Below are positions 8,575 through 16,041 of a stretch of 64,000 nt of DNA, in pieces. Positions within the stretch are counted from its first letter, which is position 1; each line of letters starts with the position of its first letter. The stretch covers positions 3,224,001 through 3,288,000 of the forward strand of contig NZ_CP027482.1 of assembly GCF_003443875.1 (NCBI RefSeq). The letters are read 5' to 3'. A model generated the notes under the pieces. The model was not told the origin of the DNA. It searched no databases and saw only the letters and a program-made list of their open reading frames with translations. The position numbers and the translations under genes are program-made. This DNA is from Aeromicrobium sp. A1-2 (GTDB lineage Bacteria > Actinomycetota > Actinomycetes > Propionibacteriales > Nocardioidaceae).

Positions 8575-8895
8575 TCAGACCTGAAACTCAGGCAGGTGGA
8601 GGATGAGGCCGTCCAACGCGTCGCAGGCTCGAATCTGGCAGGAGAGACGAGAGGCCGCCTGACGCTCCGGGTTCATGGCGAGCATCGGCTCCTCGTCCGC
8701 TCCGGACGAGCCGACCAGCTCGGACCATTGGTCGTCGACGATGACGTGGCAAGTGCCGCAGGCGATCTCACCACCACAATCGCCGTCGATGCCTGGTACT
8801 GAGTTGTTGGTCGCGACCTGCATCAGCGACATGCCTTCATCCAGCGGAGCCTCATGTTTCTCGCCGTCGTGGGACAAGAAGGTGACCGTTGCCAT
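8575..8895 (-). CDS. 2Fe-2S ferredoxin of the CYP153 system
   Basis: A 106-residue adrenodoxin/putidaredoxin-type ferredoxin. Cluster ligands are visible as C-x5-C-x2-C (CGGEIACGTC, about residues 40-49), with a fourth cysteine in RLSCQIRAC near residue 85. It would shuttle electrons from the reductase at 5952-7154 to the P450. The start at ATG 8895 is fixed by AGGAG five nt upstream; the frame extends further up but with unrelated sequence. First gene of the three-gene operon; 14 bp separate its stop from the P450 start. Confidence 0.94.
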   Translation of the reverse strand: MATVTFLSHDGEKHEAPLDEGMSLMQVATNNSVPGIDGDCGGEIACGTCHVIVDDQWSELVGSSGADEEPMLAMNPERQAASRLSCQIRACDALDGLILHLPEFQV

Positions 8896-9017
8896 GGGTG
8901 CTCCTAGAAAGTTGTCTGTCCGGGTTCTGCTGTCCCGACTCTTGTTGCACAGCCGGCGGATGGCTATGGTCATTCGGGGCTGATAGTTGTGAATTCGGCT
9001 CAGGATGGAGTGTGCGC

Positions 9018-10031
9018 GTGCAGCTGGACGAACCTGGAATACCTGCCCACGCCTTCGCGCAGCTGCTCGAAAGCGATGCGTTCGACGCCCCCTCCATCGC
9101 CCGCTTCCGAGCGATCCTGAAGCGTGAGGGAGTGGACGCCGACGCACTGGAACGCATCGGCGCACAAGCGCCCCTCAGGTGGTTCCGAGACGCCTCCCCC
9201 GGTCTCGATGCGGACCAGGCCGCCAGGCTGGGTCACGTCTGCGGCCAGCAGGCCCGGCTGACGTCCTACGGCCCGTTGAGCTTGCCGTTGATCAGCGCCG
9301 GATCTGTGGCCGAGATCTTCGAGCTGCTCGCCTTCCTTCCCCTGATCACGACGGCCATCAGCGCTCACCTCCACACGACCGGCGAAGGCCTTGTGGTCGT
9401 ACTCATCGGCCAGACGGGCGACCCGGACCTGGACAGCCTGGCGGTCCACTACAGCGGCTCAGCCCTGATGCGACTGATCCACCTCCACGTCGGGGAGCTG
9501 CCCTCGGTCTCCCTGCACATCAACCGGCCGGTACCGTCCTCACTCGCCGACCATGAGGATATTCGGATGGGGAACCTGGTCTTCGACGCTCCAATGTCGT
9601 TCGTCCACGTACCGACTGCAACGCTTGAGGCAGTCTGCCGATTTTCCGACCGGATCGCCTACCAGCACGCCATCGCCGACCTGCGCCAGTCCCTCGACCA
9701 TCGGATCCGCAACAAGTCATTCTCTGGCCAAGTGAGGAGGCTGCTGAACGAGGGACCCGGGCTGCAGCGCATCCAGAATGTCGCCAACGAGCTGATGATC
9801 TCGACCAGCACGCTCAAGCGACGACTAGCCGACGAAGGCACCACATTCCGCGAACTGCTCGAAGTGTCGCTCTATGAGCGCGCCACGCTGCGGCTGCTCG
9901 ACCCCGCGGTGACGGTGTCCGAGACCGCCACCGATCTCGGATACAGCGACCTGACCAACTTCTCCCACGCGTTCAAGCGGTGGACGGGCCAGTCTCCGGG
10001 TCGGTTCCGCCGCGAGCACCAAGGCTCCTGA
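9018..10031 (+). CDS. AraC-family regulator of the alkane hydroxylase operon
   Basis: A 337-residue regulator. The first 230 residues match the ligand-binding region of the AraC subgroup with an arabinose-binding-like N-terminal domain (SYGPLSLPLISAGSVAEIFELL). The C-terminal 90 residues hold two helix-turn-helices (IQNVANELMISTSTLKRRL, then VSETATDLGYSDLTNFSHAF). The GTG at 9018 follows GGAG by 7 nt; the frame is open further upstream but overlaps the divergent promoter region. It is divergent from the ferredoxin-P450-reductase operon, as AraC regulators commonly are in CYP153 loci, and probably activates it in response to alkane or alkanol (inference). Confidence 0.9.
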   Translation: MQLDEPGIPAHAFAQLLESDAFDAPSIARFRAILKREGVDADALERIGAQAPLRWFRDASPGLDADQAARLGHVCGQQARLTSYGPLSLPLISAGSVAEIFELLAFLPLITTAISAHLHTTGEGLVVVLIGQTGDPDLDSLAVHYSGSALMRLIHLHVGELPSVSLHINRPVPSSLADHEDIRMGNLVFDAPMSFVHVPTATLEAVCRFSDRIAYQHAIADLRQSLDHRIRNKSFSGQVRRLLNEGPGLQRIQNVANELMISTSTLKRRLADEGTTFRELLEVSLYERATLRLLDPAVTVSETATDLGYSDLTNFSHAFKRWTGQSPGRFRREHQGS

Positions 10032-10165
10032 GCGTCGCGGCCATCGTCCTCGCCCTGATCGTCGCCAACCGATCGTCGCCCGCGATCCTCGAAGTGTTCG
10101 CTGGTTCGGCGTGTGGATCATCCCGGCGTCGTAGCTCTGCACCAGCGTCACCCACCGCGGACGGT

Positions 10166-10624
10166 CTATGCGCTCTCGTTCTCGTTTCTCAGTGAGTGGA
10201 TCATGCTCTGCAGGATCGTGAACGCAGCCGACTGATCGGCTGGCGTCATGCCTCCCAGCATTCTGACCTCGACGGATCGGACCGCAGCAGTCGCCTTCGC
10301 GAGGCTTCGCCGCCCCTGGGGCGTGAGCCGCGTGGGACGGACTTTCCCTACGGGCGGCTCTGCCGACCTGGACACGTCTCCGCCTCGTTCCAAGCTCTGT
10401 AGCAGCACGTTCATCGACTGCCTCGTCACGAACGCCCCTCGCGCAAGCTCGGAGTTGGACAACCCGGGGCGCTGAGCCAGCAACTCGAGGCAGGAGTAGT
10501 GCGTCACCGTCATCTCCAGTGGCCGCAGCACCGCCTCCATAGCTTGGCGGAGGGCACTTGACGCCTCTTTCAGCAGGTATCCCAGTGATGTCTCCAGGTC
10601 GATGCCGACACCGCCTTGACTCAT
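10166..10624 (-). CDS. MarR-family transcriptional regulator
   Basis: A 152-residue winged-helix protein (GYLLKEASSALRQAMEAVL, the recognition region SNSELARGAFVTRQSMNVLL, and a wing at VGKVRPTRLTPQGR). The ATG at 10624 sits inside the first of two perfect inverted repeats and follows CAGAAT by 6 nt, a leaderless layout in which repressor binding would block the promoter. It is divergent from a VOC-family gene, which it likely co-regulates. The inducer is unknown; MarR proteins of this sort usually sense phenolics or electrophiles. Confidence 0.92.
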   Translation of the reverse strand: MSQGGVGIDLETSLGYLLKEASSALRQAMEAVLRPLEMTVTHYSCLELLAQRPGLSNSELARGAFVTRQSMNVLLQSLERGGDVSRSAEPPVGKVRPTRLTPQGRRSLAKATAAVRSVEVRMLGGMTPADQSAAFTILQSMIHSLRNENESA

Positions 10625-10640
10625 GTCAGTATTCTGACAT
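10623..10640. promoter_or_regulatory. MarR operator 1
   Basis: Perfect inverted repeat ATGTCAG-TATT-CTGACAT covering the start codon and -10 region of the MarR gene. It is partnered with the site at 10652-10667, centre-to-centre 28 bp, nearly three helical turns. Confidence 0.8.
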
Positions 10641-10651
10641 ACATTCATGCA

Positions 10652-10667
10652 TGTCAGGCAACTGACA
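10652..10667. promoter_or_regulatory. MarR operator 2
   Basis: Perfect inverted repeat TGTCAG-N4-CTGACA, the same core as the site at 10623-10640, lying 20 bp before the VOC-family start. It would control the plus-strand gene. Confidence 0.8.
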
Positions 10668-10687
10668 CAAACCATAGGAGCACCATC

Positions 10688-11056
10688 ATGCCCGCCACTG
10701 GCCCCGACTTCATCTCCCTGCAAGCTCGCGACCTCGCCGCTTCGCAGGCGTTCTACGAGAAGTACCTCGGCCTCGTGCGATCTCAGGCGGGCCCTCCTCA
10801 CGCCGTCGTCTTCGAGACGAAGCCGATCACGTTCGCTCTCCGCGACGTCGTTCCTGGCACCGATCTCGCGTCCGTCGCTCAGCCCGGTATCGGTGCCGCG
10901 ATCTGGTTCCATGCCACCGATGTCCAGGACATTCACGATGCCCTCGTCGCTGACGGCCACACCATCGTCTCTGGGCCTATCGACGGCCCTTTCGGCCGGA
11001 CGTTCACCTTCGCCGACCCCGACGGATACCAAGTCACTCTCCACGACCGTTCATGA
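10688..11056 (+). CDS. VOC-family (glyoxalase/bleomycin-resistance fold) protein
   Basis: A 122-residue single-domain vicinal-oxygen-chelate protein: FISLQARDLAASQAFYEKYLGL at the start, ATDVQDIHDALVADG mid-protein, and PFGRTFTFADPDGYQVTLH at the end. Members are dioxygenases, isomerases, glutathione or bacillithiol transferases, or drug-binding proteins; this one cannot be assigned to a reaction. AGGAG seven nt before the ATG fixes the start. It is controlled by the divergent MarR repressor through paired operators, suggesting a detoxification role. Confidence 0.9.
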   Translation: MPATGPDFISLQARDLAASQAFYEKYLGLVRSQAGPPHAVVFETKPITFALRDVVPGTDLASVAQPGIGAAIWFHATDVQDIHDALVADGHTIVSGPIDGPFGRTFTFADPDGYQVTLHDRS

Positions 11057-11183
11057 TCGGACACATCGGCATGACGTGCGTCAATCCGCCTCGATTGGCC
11101 GGTGTTTCGCGGAGAGCCACCTTCACTGGGTGTTGGGGCGCTGGTCAACAACGGCAAGACGACACTGACTATCGTTGGGGGTG

Positions 11184-11549
11184 ATGATCACCCGCCGCGA
11201 CGCTGCCCAACGCTTGGACATCCCCCTGGAGATGGCCACCCGGCACGGCCTCCCTACGACGCTCACCGAAGCCGAGTTGGCCGAGATCGAGCACAGCCCG
11301 CCACCGTGGCTGGTCCAGTCGCGTGCCAACCGGACCGGCAAGAAGCCGGTGTGGGTCGACTTGGTGTGCGACGTCTGCGGGTTTGCCGAGAAAGCCCGGC
11401 CGAAGAAGTGGTGGCCGGCGTTCACGTACCTCAGTTGCGACTCCCATCAGCCCTCCGACCTACCGAGCCCGCTCCACGGCGAACATCGTACGGAGATGCC
11501 GGGGATTGGCAGCCGGTTCGTCGGCTGGGTCGACACACCCGTGGACTGA
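11184..11549 (+). CDS. Conserved hypothetical protein with cysteine pair
   Basis: About 121 residues. The N-terminal TRRDAAQRLDIPLEMATRHGLP looks like a small DNA-binding-style helix pair, the middle has VCDVCGF (a CxxC pair), and ARPKKWWPAFTYLSCDSH follows. I recall similar proteins from actinobacteria but no function. Start uncertain among ATG 11184, GTG 11181 and TTG 11175; ATG chosen. It stands at the left border of the accessory stretch that continues to about 17 kb. Confidence 0.65.
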   Translation: MITRRDAAQRLDIPLEMATRHGLPTTLTEAELAEIEHSPPPWLVQSRANRTGKKPVWVDLVCDVCGFAEKARPKKWWPAFTYLSCDSHQPSDLPSPLHGEHRTEMPGIGSRFVGWVDTPVD

Positions 11550-11635
11550 GCCAAGACGCTGCCCGCCCTGAGAGCACGACGATTCGGCATTGCGCCACCC
11601 CGCCGCGACAGTCGCTCAGCGCAACGACCTGGCCC

Positions 11636-11821
11636 ATGCCGATCGCCGTCCCTGTGCTCCGGGTGTTAGAAGCCTGCCGCGGTGGTCGAACCAACGGGCC
11701 GCTGATCCTGCGACCGAACTCGGGCCGCGAGGTCGACGAGCACGTGGCGGCCGGACGAGTCACCGTTCACGAAAATGACAGCGACTTCCTGACCCACCTC
11801 GACAAACTCGACTCGGAGTGA
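11636..11821 (+). pseudogene. Chimeric remnant: tyrosine-recombinase fragment joined to an antitoxin tail
   Basis: In one frame, PVLRVLEACRGGRTNGPLILRP (split here as a description: residues about 6-27 of the frame) resembles the region before the catalytic His-x-x-Arg of actinobacterial tyrosine recombinases. It continues without interruption into AAGRVTVHENDSDFLTHLD, which looks like the C-terminal end of a type II antitoxin. The stop overlaps the start of a RelE-type toxin remnant (GTGA), as antitoxin/toxin pairs do. Neither half is complete. Read as a deletion scar joining an integrase to a toxin-antitoxin locus. Family recognition is from memory. Confidence 0.5.
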
Positions 11822-12082
11822 AATCCGTAACCACCCCAGCCTTCGACAGCGACTACCGGCGTCTGAAGGCCGAGCACGCCACTGAGTTCAAGAACGTCGT
11901 ACGAGAAAAGTTCGTACCCGCTCCCGATTAAGTCGGTCCGATCAGCCCACGGAGTCCTTGAGATGACGTGGTCGTCCGCCAGCCCTGACGGCCGAGCAAC
12001 GTTCGAGTTTGTCAGCATCGACCATGAACTCGCAGTCCAATGGCGCCGCGTCGGCGACCACGACGTCTTCAAGAACCCCTGA
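11818..12082 (+). pseudogene. Broken RelE/ParE-type toxin
   Basis: The 5' part, from GTG 11818, reads AFDSDYRRLKAEHATEFKNV and stops at TAA 11929-11931. The 3' part, in the next frame, reads HGVLEMTWSSASPDGRATFE and ends LAVQWRRVGDHDVFKNP at TGA 12080-12082. Put together these match the start and end of RelE-like mRNA-interferase toxins, with about 20 central codons deleted and the frame shifted near 11910-11935. The conserved C-terminal basic/aromatic residues remain but the protein cannot be made intact. Its antitoxin partner upstream is also truncated, so loss of the toxin may have followed or allowed loss of the antitoxin. Confidence 0.6.
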
Positions 12083-12190
12083 GCAACTCACTAATCGCTA
12101 TAACGCGACGCAGGCCCGGAACGTCAGACCGCGTCAAACCGCCGCGATCTCATTGCATAGCGGCGCAAGCCTTGGCGGTGGCCAGTTGGA

Positions 12191-12544
12191 CTAAGCGCGC
12201 CGAGCCAGCAGGCTGACAACGTAGGTGTTCAAGCTCTGCTGTTCGCGTTCCGCTTTCAGAGCCAGTTCTCGGTGCAGCCCAACTGGCAGCCGCAGGTTGA
12301 ACTTGCCAGAGAAGGTCCTTTGACCAAAGGGTTCGGGTGCTGGTTCACCAGACTGACCCATGTCTTCGAGCACCTCGGCGACCAGAGCGACTAGGCCGTC
12401 TTCTGCTGCTCGGCGATCTCCGTCGATCCATGACAGGGACGGGAACTCAGCGACCGTTGCCACGAACCCCTCGTCATCGGCCGACCAGCTGACCGAGTAC
12501 GAGAACCGATCCGCGAGGCTCGGCCTTTCTGCGACCTTGCTCAT
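12191..12544 (-). CDS. hicB: HicB-family antitoxin
   Basis: A 117-residue antitoxin. The N-terminal half is the partial RNase-H fold of HicB (YSVSWSADDEGFVATVAEFPSLS). The C-terminal 40 residues form a ribbon-helix-helix DNA-binding part (GKFNLRLPVGLHRELALKA, then SLNTYVVSLLA). It neutralises HicA and should bind the palindrome at 12806-12825. Its ATG overlaps the hicA stop by 4 bp (ATGA), coupling translation. Order toxin-antitoxin is normal for hicAB. Confidence 0.9.
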   Translation of the reverse strand: MSKVAERPSLADRFSYSVSWSADDEGFVATVAEFPSLSWIDGDRRAAEDGLVALVAEVLEDMGQSGEPAPEPFGQRTFSGKFNLRLPVGLHRELALKAEREQQSLNTYVVSLLARRA

Positions 12545-12798
12545 GATTGCTTCCCTTCACTGTCGATCTTGTCGATTGCCGCAAGGACTTGGATTACCTG
12601 GTAGGACTTCGCTTTGCCTTTGTCATCTTGGATGTTGACCCTCGGATCGCCGGCCCAAGGCATCTTGAATACTGCGTGTGAGCCACCGGTGGTGCGTGGT
12701 TCTCCGAAGTAGTCGATGCCTCCTTTCAGGAGGTCGTTGTACTTGATGTTCTTGGAATTTTTTCGCATCGCCTCGAGGATCTTGGCAACGCTTGGCAC
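12541..12798 (-). CDS. hicA: HicA-family mRNA interferase toxin
   Basis: An 85-residue protein with the double-stranded-RNA-binding-like HicA fold: YNDLLKGGIDYFGEPRTTGGSH and the catalytic histidine at about position 41 in GGSHAVFKMPW. It cleaves mRNA when not bound by HicB. The first in-frame start is GTG at 12798, with AAGGA unusually close; an ATG at residue 11 is possible. It heads the hicAB operon behind a perfect palindrome. Intact, unlike the RelE-type pair 0.5 kb away. Confidence 0.88.
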   Translation of the reverse strand: MPSVAKILEAMRKNSKNIKYNDLLKGGIDYFGEPRTTGGSHAVFKMPWAGDPRVNIQDDKGKAKSYQVIQVLAAIDKIDSEGKQS

Positions 12799-12805
12799 TC
12801 CTTAA

Positions 12806-12825
12806 TGGTACTACGGGTAGTACCA
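12806..12825. promoter_or_regulatory. hicAB operator palindrome
   Basis: Perfect inverted repeat TGGTACTAC-GG-GTAGTACCA, 7 bp upstream of the hicA start. Its size and position fit an autoregulatory site for the ribbon-helix-helix domain of HicB. Confidence 0.75.
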
Positions 12826-13227
12826 CGAATCAATCTCACCGACCTGCGTCTATTCACCGCGTTCGCTCCACCGAGCGTCGAGCATCAGGTGGCGGCGAGG
12901 TCGGGGTACGCGTTGACGACATAAGCGTCGTGGGCGGAGATACGGGTCTGGCCGACGAATGATCGATGTCGTTCTGTCGAAGTGACGAGCCAGGAGTCTG
13001 GGACGGCAACATGGTCGATGTTGAGAAGGTCTTCGACTTGATGCGGTGAGGAGGCGGTCGGTGCGACAAGCTCCAGGCGTCCCACAGCCGAGCGTAGGGA
13101 CCGTCCACCTGCGACGCTGCCCGCCCAGTAGCAACTGCGATCGGTGGTCCGATGAGGACCAACGCCCCTACTTGGGCCGCCAAGCCCGTGTGACGCTGGT
13201 CAACCGAGGTGGGATGGAGGCGCCGAG
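12826..13227. other. Gap with a possible coding remnant
   Basis: About 400 bp upstream of the split-barrel gene. On the minus strand at 12885-13085 a frame of 66 codons has protein-like composition (APTASSPHQVEDLLNIDHVA, then HRSFVGQTRISAHDAYVVNA) rather than arginine-rich noise. It could be the tail of a lost gene or a small hypothetical protein; I do not recognise it. The GGAGG ribosome site of the next gene closes the gap. Confidence 0.35.
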
Positions 13228-13680
13228 ATGTCCGAGCCCGTGCAACTCAGCTATTGGCAGTGCGAATCGATCCTTCGTGCCGAGGTTCTGGGGCGCATCG
13301 CGTTCTCTGCACCGGACGGCCCGCACATCGTGCCGATCAACTATTCGGTGGTCGATGAAACGATCATCGTGCGCACCTCGCCGGACAGCCTCCTAGCCGC
13401 TCATGGTTGCGGCGTCACAGTTGCCTTCGAGGTCGACTACATCAACCACGCTCACCGTCGTGGTTGCAGCGTCGTGGCCCGTGGTGAGACCGAAGTCGTG
13501 ACGGATCCGGCCGTGGCGGCGCACATTCACCGGGTGTGGGAGCCGCGACCGTGGGTCGGCGGCACGCGGCCCTTGCTCCTCCGACTTCGATGGAGTGAGC
13601 TGAGCGGACGCCAACTGGATCCCAGTTGGGATCCGCTGTCCGAAGTGCCGGTACGCCGGACTGAAAGCCGACCTCGCTGA
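13228..13680 (+). CDS. Pyridoxamine-5'-phosphate-oxidase-fold (split-barrel) protein
   Basis: A 150-residue protein of the FMN- or F420-binding split-barrel family: ESILRAEVLGRIAFSAPDGPHIVPINYSV is the usual opening (strand pattern GRIAF, then PINY), followed by VAFEVDYINHAHRRGCSVVARG and a terminal RLRWSELSGR. Such actinobacterial proteins often act as flavin/F420-dependent reductases or heme-binding proteins; the activity here is undetermined. A GGAGG ribosome site seven nt before the ATG supports the start. It stands alone within the accessory stretch. Confidence 0.88.
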   Translation: MSEPVQLSYWQCESILRAEVLGRIAFSAPDGPHIVPINYSVVDETIIVRTSPDSLLAAHGCGVTVAFEVDYINHAHRRGCSVVARGETEVVTDPAVAAHIHRVWEPRPWVGGTRPLLLRLRWSELSGRQLDPSWDPLSEVPVRRTESRPR

Positions 13681-13881
13681 AACTCTCGGGGACCACGTCA
13701 GTCCGCAGCGACGGGACCCGCCCGCCGGAGCCGGGACCGATCAGCACAGGTGTCTCCTAGTTGACCTGTCGCGAAGGCCGCAAGTGTGAGGGCGAGCATG
13801 GGTGCAGGTCGTTCTTCGACCGCGGGACGAGCATGGGCGAGCCGGGACGGCTCGTGGTCGGGGCCCCGATAGCGTTCGGGG

Positions 13882-15615
13882 GTGGCCAGTCCTCGTCGAT
13901 CCAGCGCCAGACGACGAGGTGGGTCGTCGCGTCGGAGCGGGACGCGGCAGCCACTGCGGCCGTTGCCGGTCGCTGGGCCGGGGGAGCGCCTGTGGGTGCT
14001 CGACGTGCCCTACGCGACGCAGGTCGACGGCGCCATCTGGCATCCAACTCTCAAGGCCCACCTGCACGTCGGGCGCGCTTTGCCCGCGTACCTCGCGCCC
14101 TACGCTCCAGGTCCGCACACCCTCGGGCGGTTCATCGAGAACTCCCTCAACCCCGACCATCGGACGCCCAGTCCCGAGCCGACCGATGAGCTCAAGCCGC
14201 GAAGGATCCAGTTCGAAGCGGCTGATGCGATCGCGGCGCGGGCCATGGCGGGCGGGCGGCAGTTCCTGCTGGCCGACGAGCCCGGCGTGGGCAAGACGAT
14301 CGCCGCGGTCCTTGGCGCGACGGCGGTGGGCGACCTCCGCGGCGCGCGACGAGTGCTCGTCGTCGCCGACCGACCGGCCGCGATCACGATCGGCCACTGG
14401 TGCCGCACCATCACGGCGCTGGGCGACGGCGGTCTGGAATGGGTCGTGATCACCTGGGACCGGCTCGACAAGGTCAAGGACCACACGTGGGACGTGATCA
14501 TCGCCGACGAGGCGCACGCACTGCGACGTACGACGACGAAACGGTGGAAGCTCTGGGCGCGGATCTCGGGTCACGGGCGCCCACACGACAGGGCGCCGTT
14601 CGTCATCGCGACGACCGCGACGCCCGGTCACACGCCGCTCGAACTGCCCTACCTCGCGCCTGCCTATGCTCAGGTGCTCGGCGAGCCGATGCAGGAGTGG
14701 ACCTCTGCCAGGCAGCCCGGGGCCGTGTTCGCCACCGCGCTCGAGCGTCACGGCGTGGGGGTGGAGCACGGACGCTACGGCGCGACGTGGACTGCCGATC
14801 CGGCCCGGCGTGCCACTGATCTCAAGCTGGTTCGCGGCTGGCTCGACGAGGAGCGGCCCCCGGCGATGCTGCACCGTGCCGCGACGTGGGGGCCGGTGCC
14901 GATCTCCGGCATGCCGGTAGCGCTCACACCGGCGGAGCGCACGGCCTACCAGGCCGACTGGGGCGAGTTCTGTCGGGAGATGGACATCGCCCGGCGCGGC
15001 CGCAACGTCGCGAAGGGTCGTGCCGCGCTGCTGCGCTTCCGGCAGAAGGCCAGCCTGATCCGCGTCGACTCGACCGTCGCCTGGATCGCCCAGCAAGTCC
15101 ACGCGGAGCGACAAGTGGCGTGCTCGGTCGAGTTCGTCGCGACCGCCGCCGATCCCATCGCCGAACGGCTGCGTGACTCCGGTATCGAAGTCGCCACGAT
15201 CTACGGCCGCGACCGGTTCGACCCCGAGGCCGAGCGGCTCCGGTTCCAGACCGGGCAGGCCAAGGTCTGCGTCTTCACCACGGTCGCCTCGATCAGCCTG
15301 CACGCCAGCGAGACCCTCAGCGCGGGCCACCGGGCGAGCCCCGAGACTCGGGTCGGCGTCTTCCACCAGCCCCGCTTCTCAGGCATCGCCGCACGGCAGG
15401 TCACCGGCCGCACCCACCGCGACCACCAGGTCTCGCCGTGGCACATCGCCTACGCCGAGGGCACGGTCGAGGAGCAGATCGGCAAGGTGATGGTGGAGCG
15501 CATCGCCGCCGCCTCCGACACGGTGGGAAGCGACACCACCAGCCTCACCGCCCTCGCCCAGCTTCTCGGGGCCGACTGGCTGCCGCCCGCGACCTTGGCC
15601 GAGGAAGGCGCCTGA
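13882..15615 (+). CDS. SNF2/DEAH-type helicase, phage-like; 5' end apparently frameshifted
   Basis: A superfamily 2 ATPase. Walker A ADEPGVGKT lies near residue 133, the DEAH box IIADEAHALRR near residue 210, motif III-like TTATPG near residue 250, and a helicase C-domain ends with ARQVTGRTHRDHQ (motif VI). It is compact (577 residues) like helicases of phages and integrative elements. The first 35 codons from ATG 13882 are arginine-rich and unlike a protein. A different frame from ATG 13833 gives GRLVVGAPIAFGGGQSSS with good third-position GC, and joins the helicase frame if one G is removed from the G5 run at 13980-13984. So the true start is probably 13833 with a frameshift, or a later GTG is used. 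Confidence 0.75.
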   Translation: MASPRRSSARRRGGSSRRSGTRQPLRPLPVAGPGERLWVLDVPYATQVDGAIWHPTLKAHLHVGRALPAYLAPYAPGPHTLGRFIENSLNPDHRTPSPEPTDELKPRRIQFEAADAIAARAMAGGRQFLLADEPGVGKTIAAVLGATAVGDLRGARRVLVVADRPAAITIGHWCRTITALGDGGLEWVVITWDRLDKVKDHTWDVIIADEAHALRRTTTKRWKLWARISGHGRPHDRAPFVIATTATPGHTPLELPYLAPAYAQVLGEPMQEWTSARQPGAVFATALERHGVGVEHGRYGATWTADPARRATDLKLVRGWLDEERPPAMLHRAATWGPVPISGMPVALTPAERTAYQADWGEFCREMDIARRGRNVAKGRAALLRFRQKASLIRVDSTVAWIAQQVHAERQVACSVEFVATAADPIAERLRDSGIEVATIYGRDRFDPEAERLRFQTGQAKVCVFTTVASISLHASETLSAGHRASPETRVGVFHQPRFSGIAARQVTGRTHRDHQVSPWHIAYAEGTVEEQIGKVMVERIAAASDTVGSDTTSLTALAQLLGADWLPPATLAEEGA

Positions 15616-15628
15616 GACTCGTCGGCGA

Positions 15629-15753
15629 TCAGGAGGGCTGCGCGGCGGCGGCCGCCGCCGCGGCCCGGGAGACCCAGCGTGGCAGGTCGCCGTAACGCTG
15701 GCTGGGGATGAGCTCGCGGCGGCACAGCACTCGATCAGCGGTGTCATCCGTCG
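15629..15753 (-). pseudogene. C-terminal remnant of a YdeI/OmpD-associated-family protein
   Basis: Minus-strand frames here read RRMTPLIECCA and then, after a small shift, ELIPSQRYGDLPRWVSRAA, closely matching the C-terminus of the intact protein at 16957-17634 (RRMTQLIECCAEG, then VPNQRYGDTPRWVERAA). The frame break lies in the GCC-rich sequence between the two pieces. No N-terminal part is present. A relic of a second copy, either a duplication or an incoming homologue. Confidence 0.6.
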
Positions 15754-16028
15754 GTCGCCCTTGAGCAACTGGGTGTCGCCCCGGGGTTCTCCCGCGCTCT
15801 GGCGAAGGGGGGCGGTGGATGCCGGAGTTTTCTCGCTGGCACTCGCTGGCACTCGCCGGTTCCTCCGAGCTGCGCAGCACGTCCAGGTACACGAACTTGT
15901 CACCCGCGGCCACGAGTGAGCGCGGCGTCTTCGGCTCACCGAATCCATGCACGGTCATCCCCGATTCCCGCAGCCTGTGGGACGATCCACGCTCGTGCGG
16001 GGCCGCGTGGTCAGCCGGTCGGCGTTGC
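15754..16028. other. Gap before ABC ATPase gene
   Basis: Holds no recognisable complete gene. A minus-strand frame starting at ATG 15958 (SLVAAGDKFVYLDVLRSS) looks briefly protein-like and then dissolves, perhaps another gene fragment. A 10-bp direct repeat, CTCGCTGGCA, occurs twice in tandem near 15832-15851. Confidence 0.35.
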
Positions 16029-16041
16029 TAGGATCGCTCCT

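Noticed and set aside
10032..10165. Possible small gene between the AraC and MarR genes
   Set aside because: Frames on both strands are short and not consistent in composition; no start with a ribosome site.
13741..15366. 541-codon minus-strand frame opposite the helicase
   Set aside because: Arg/Pro/Asp-rich shadow; helicase motifs are on the plus strand.
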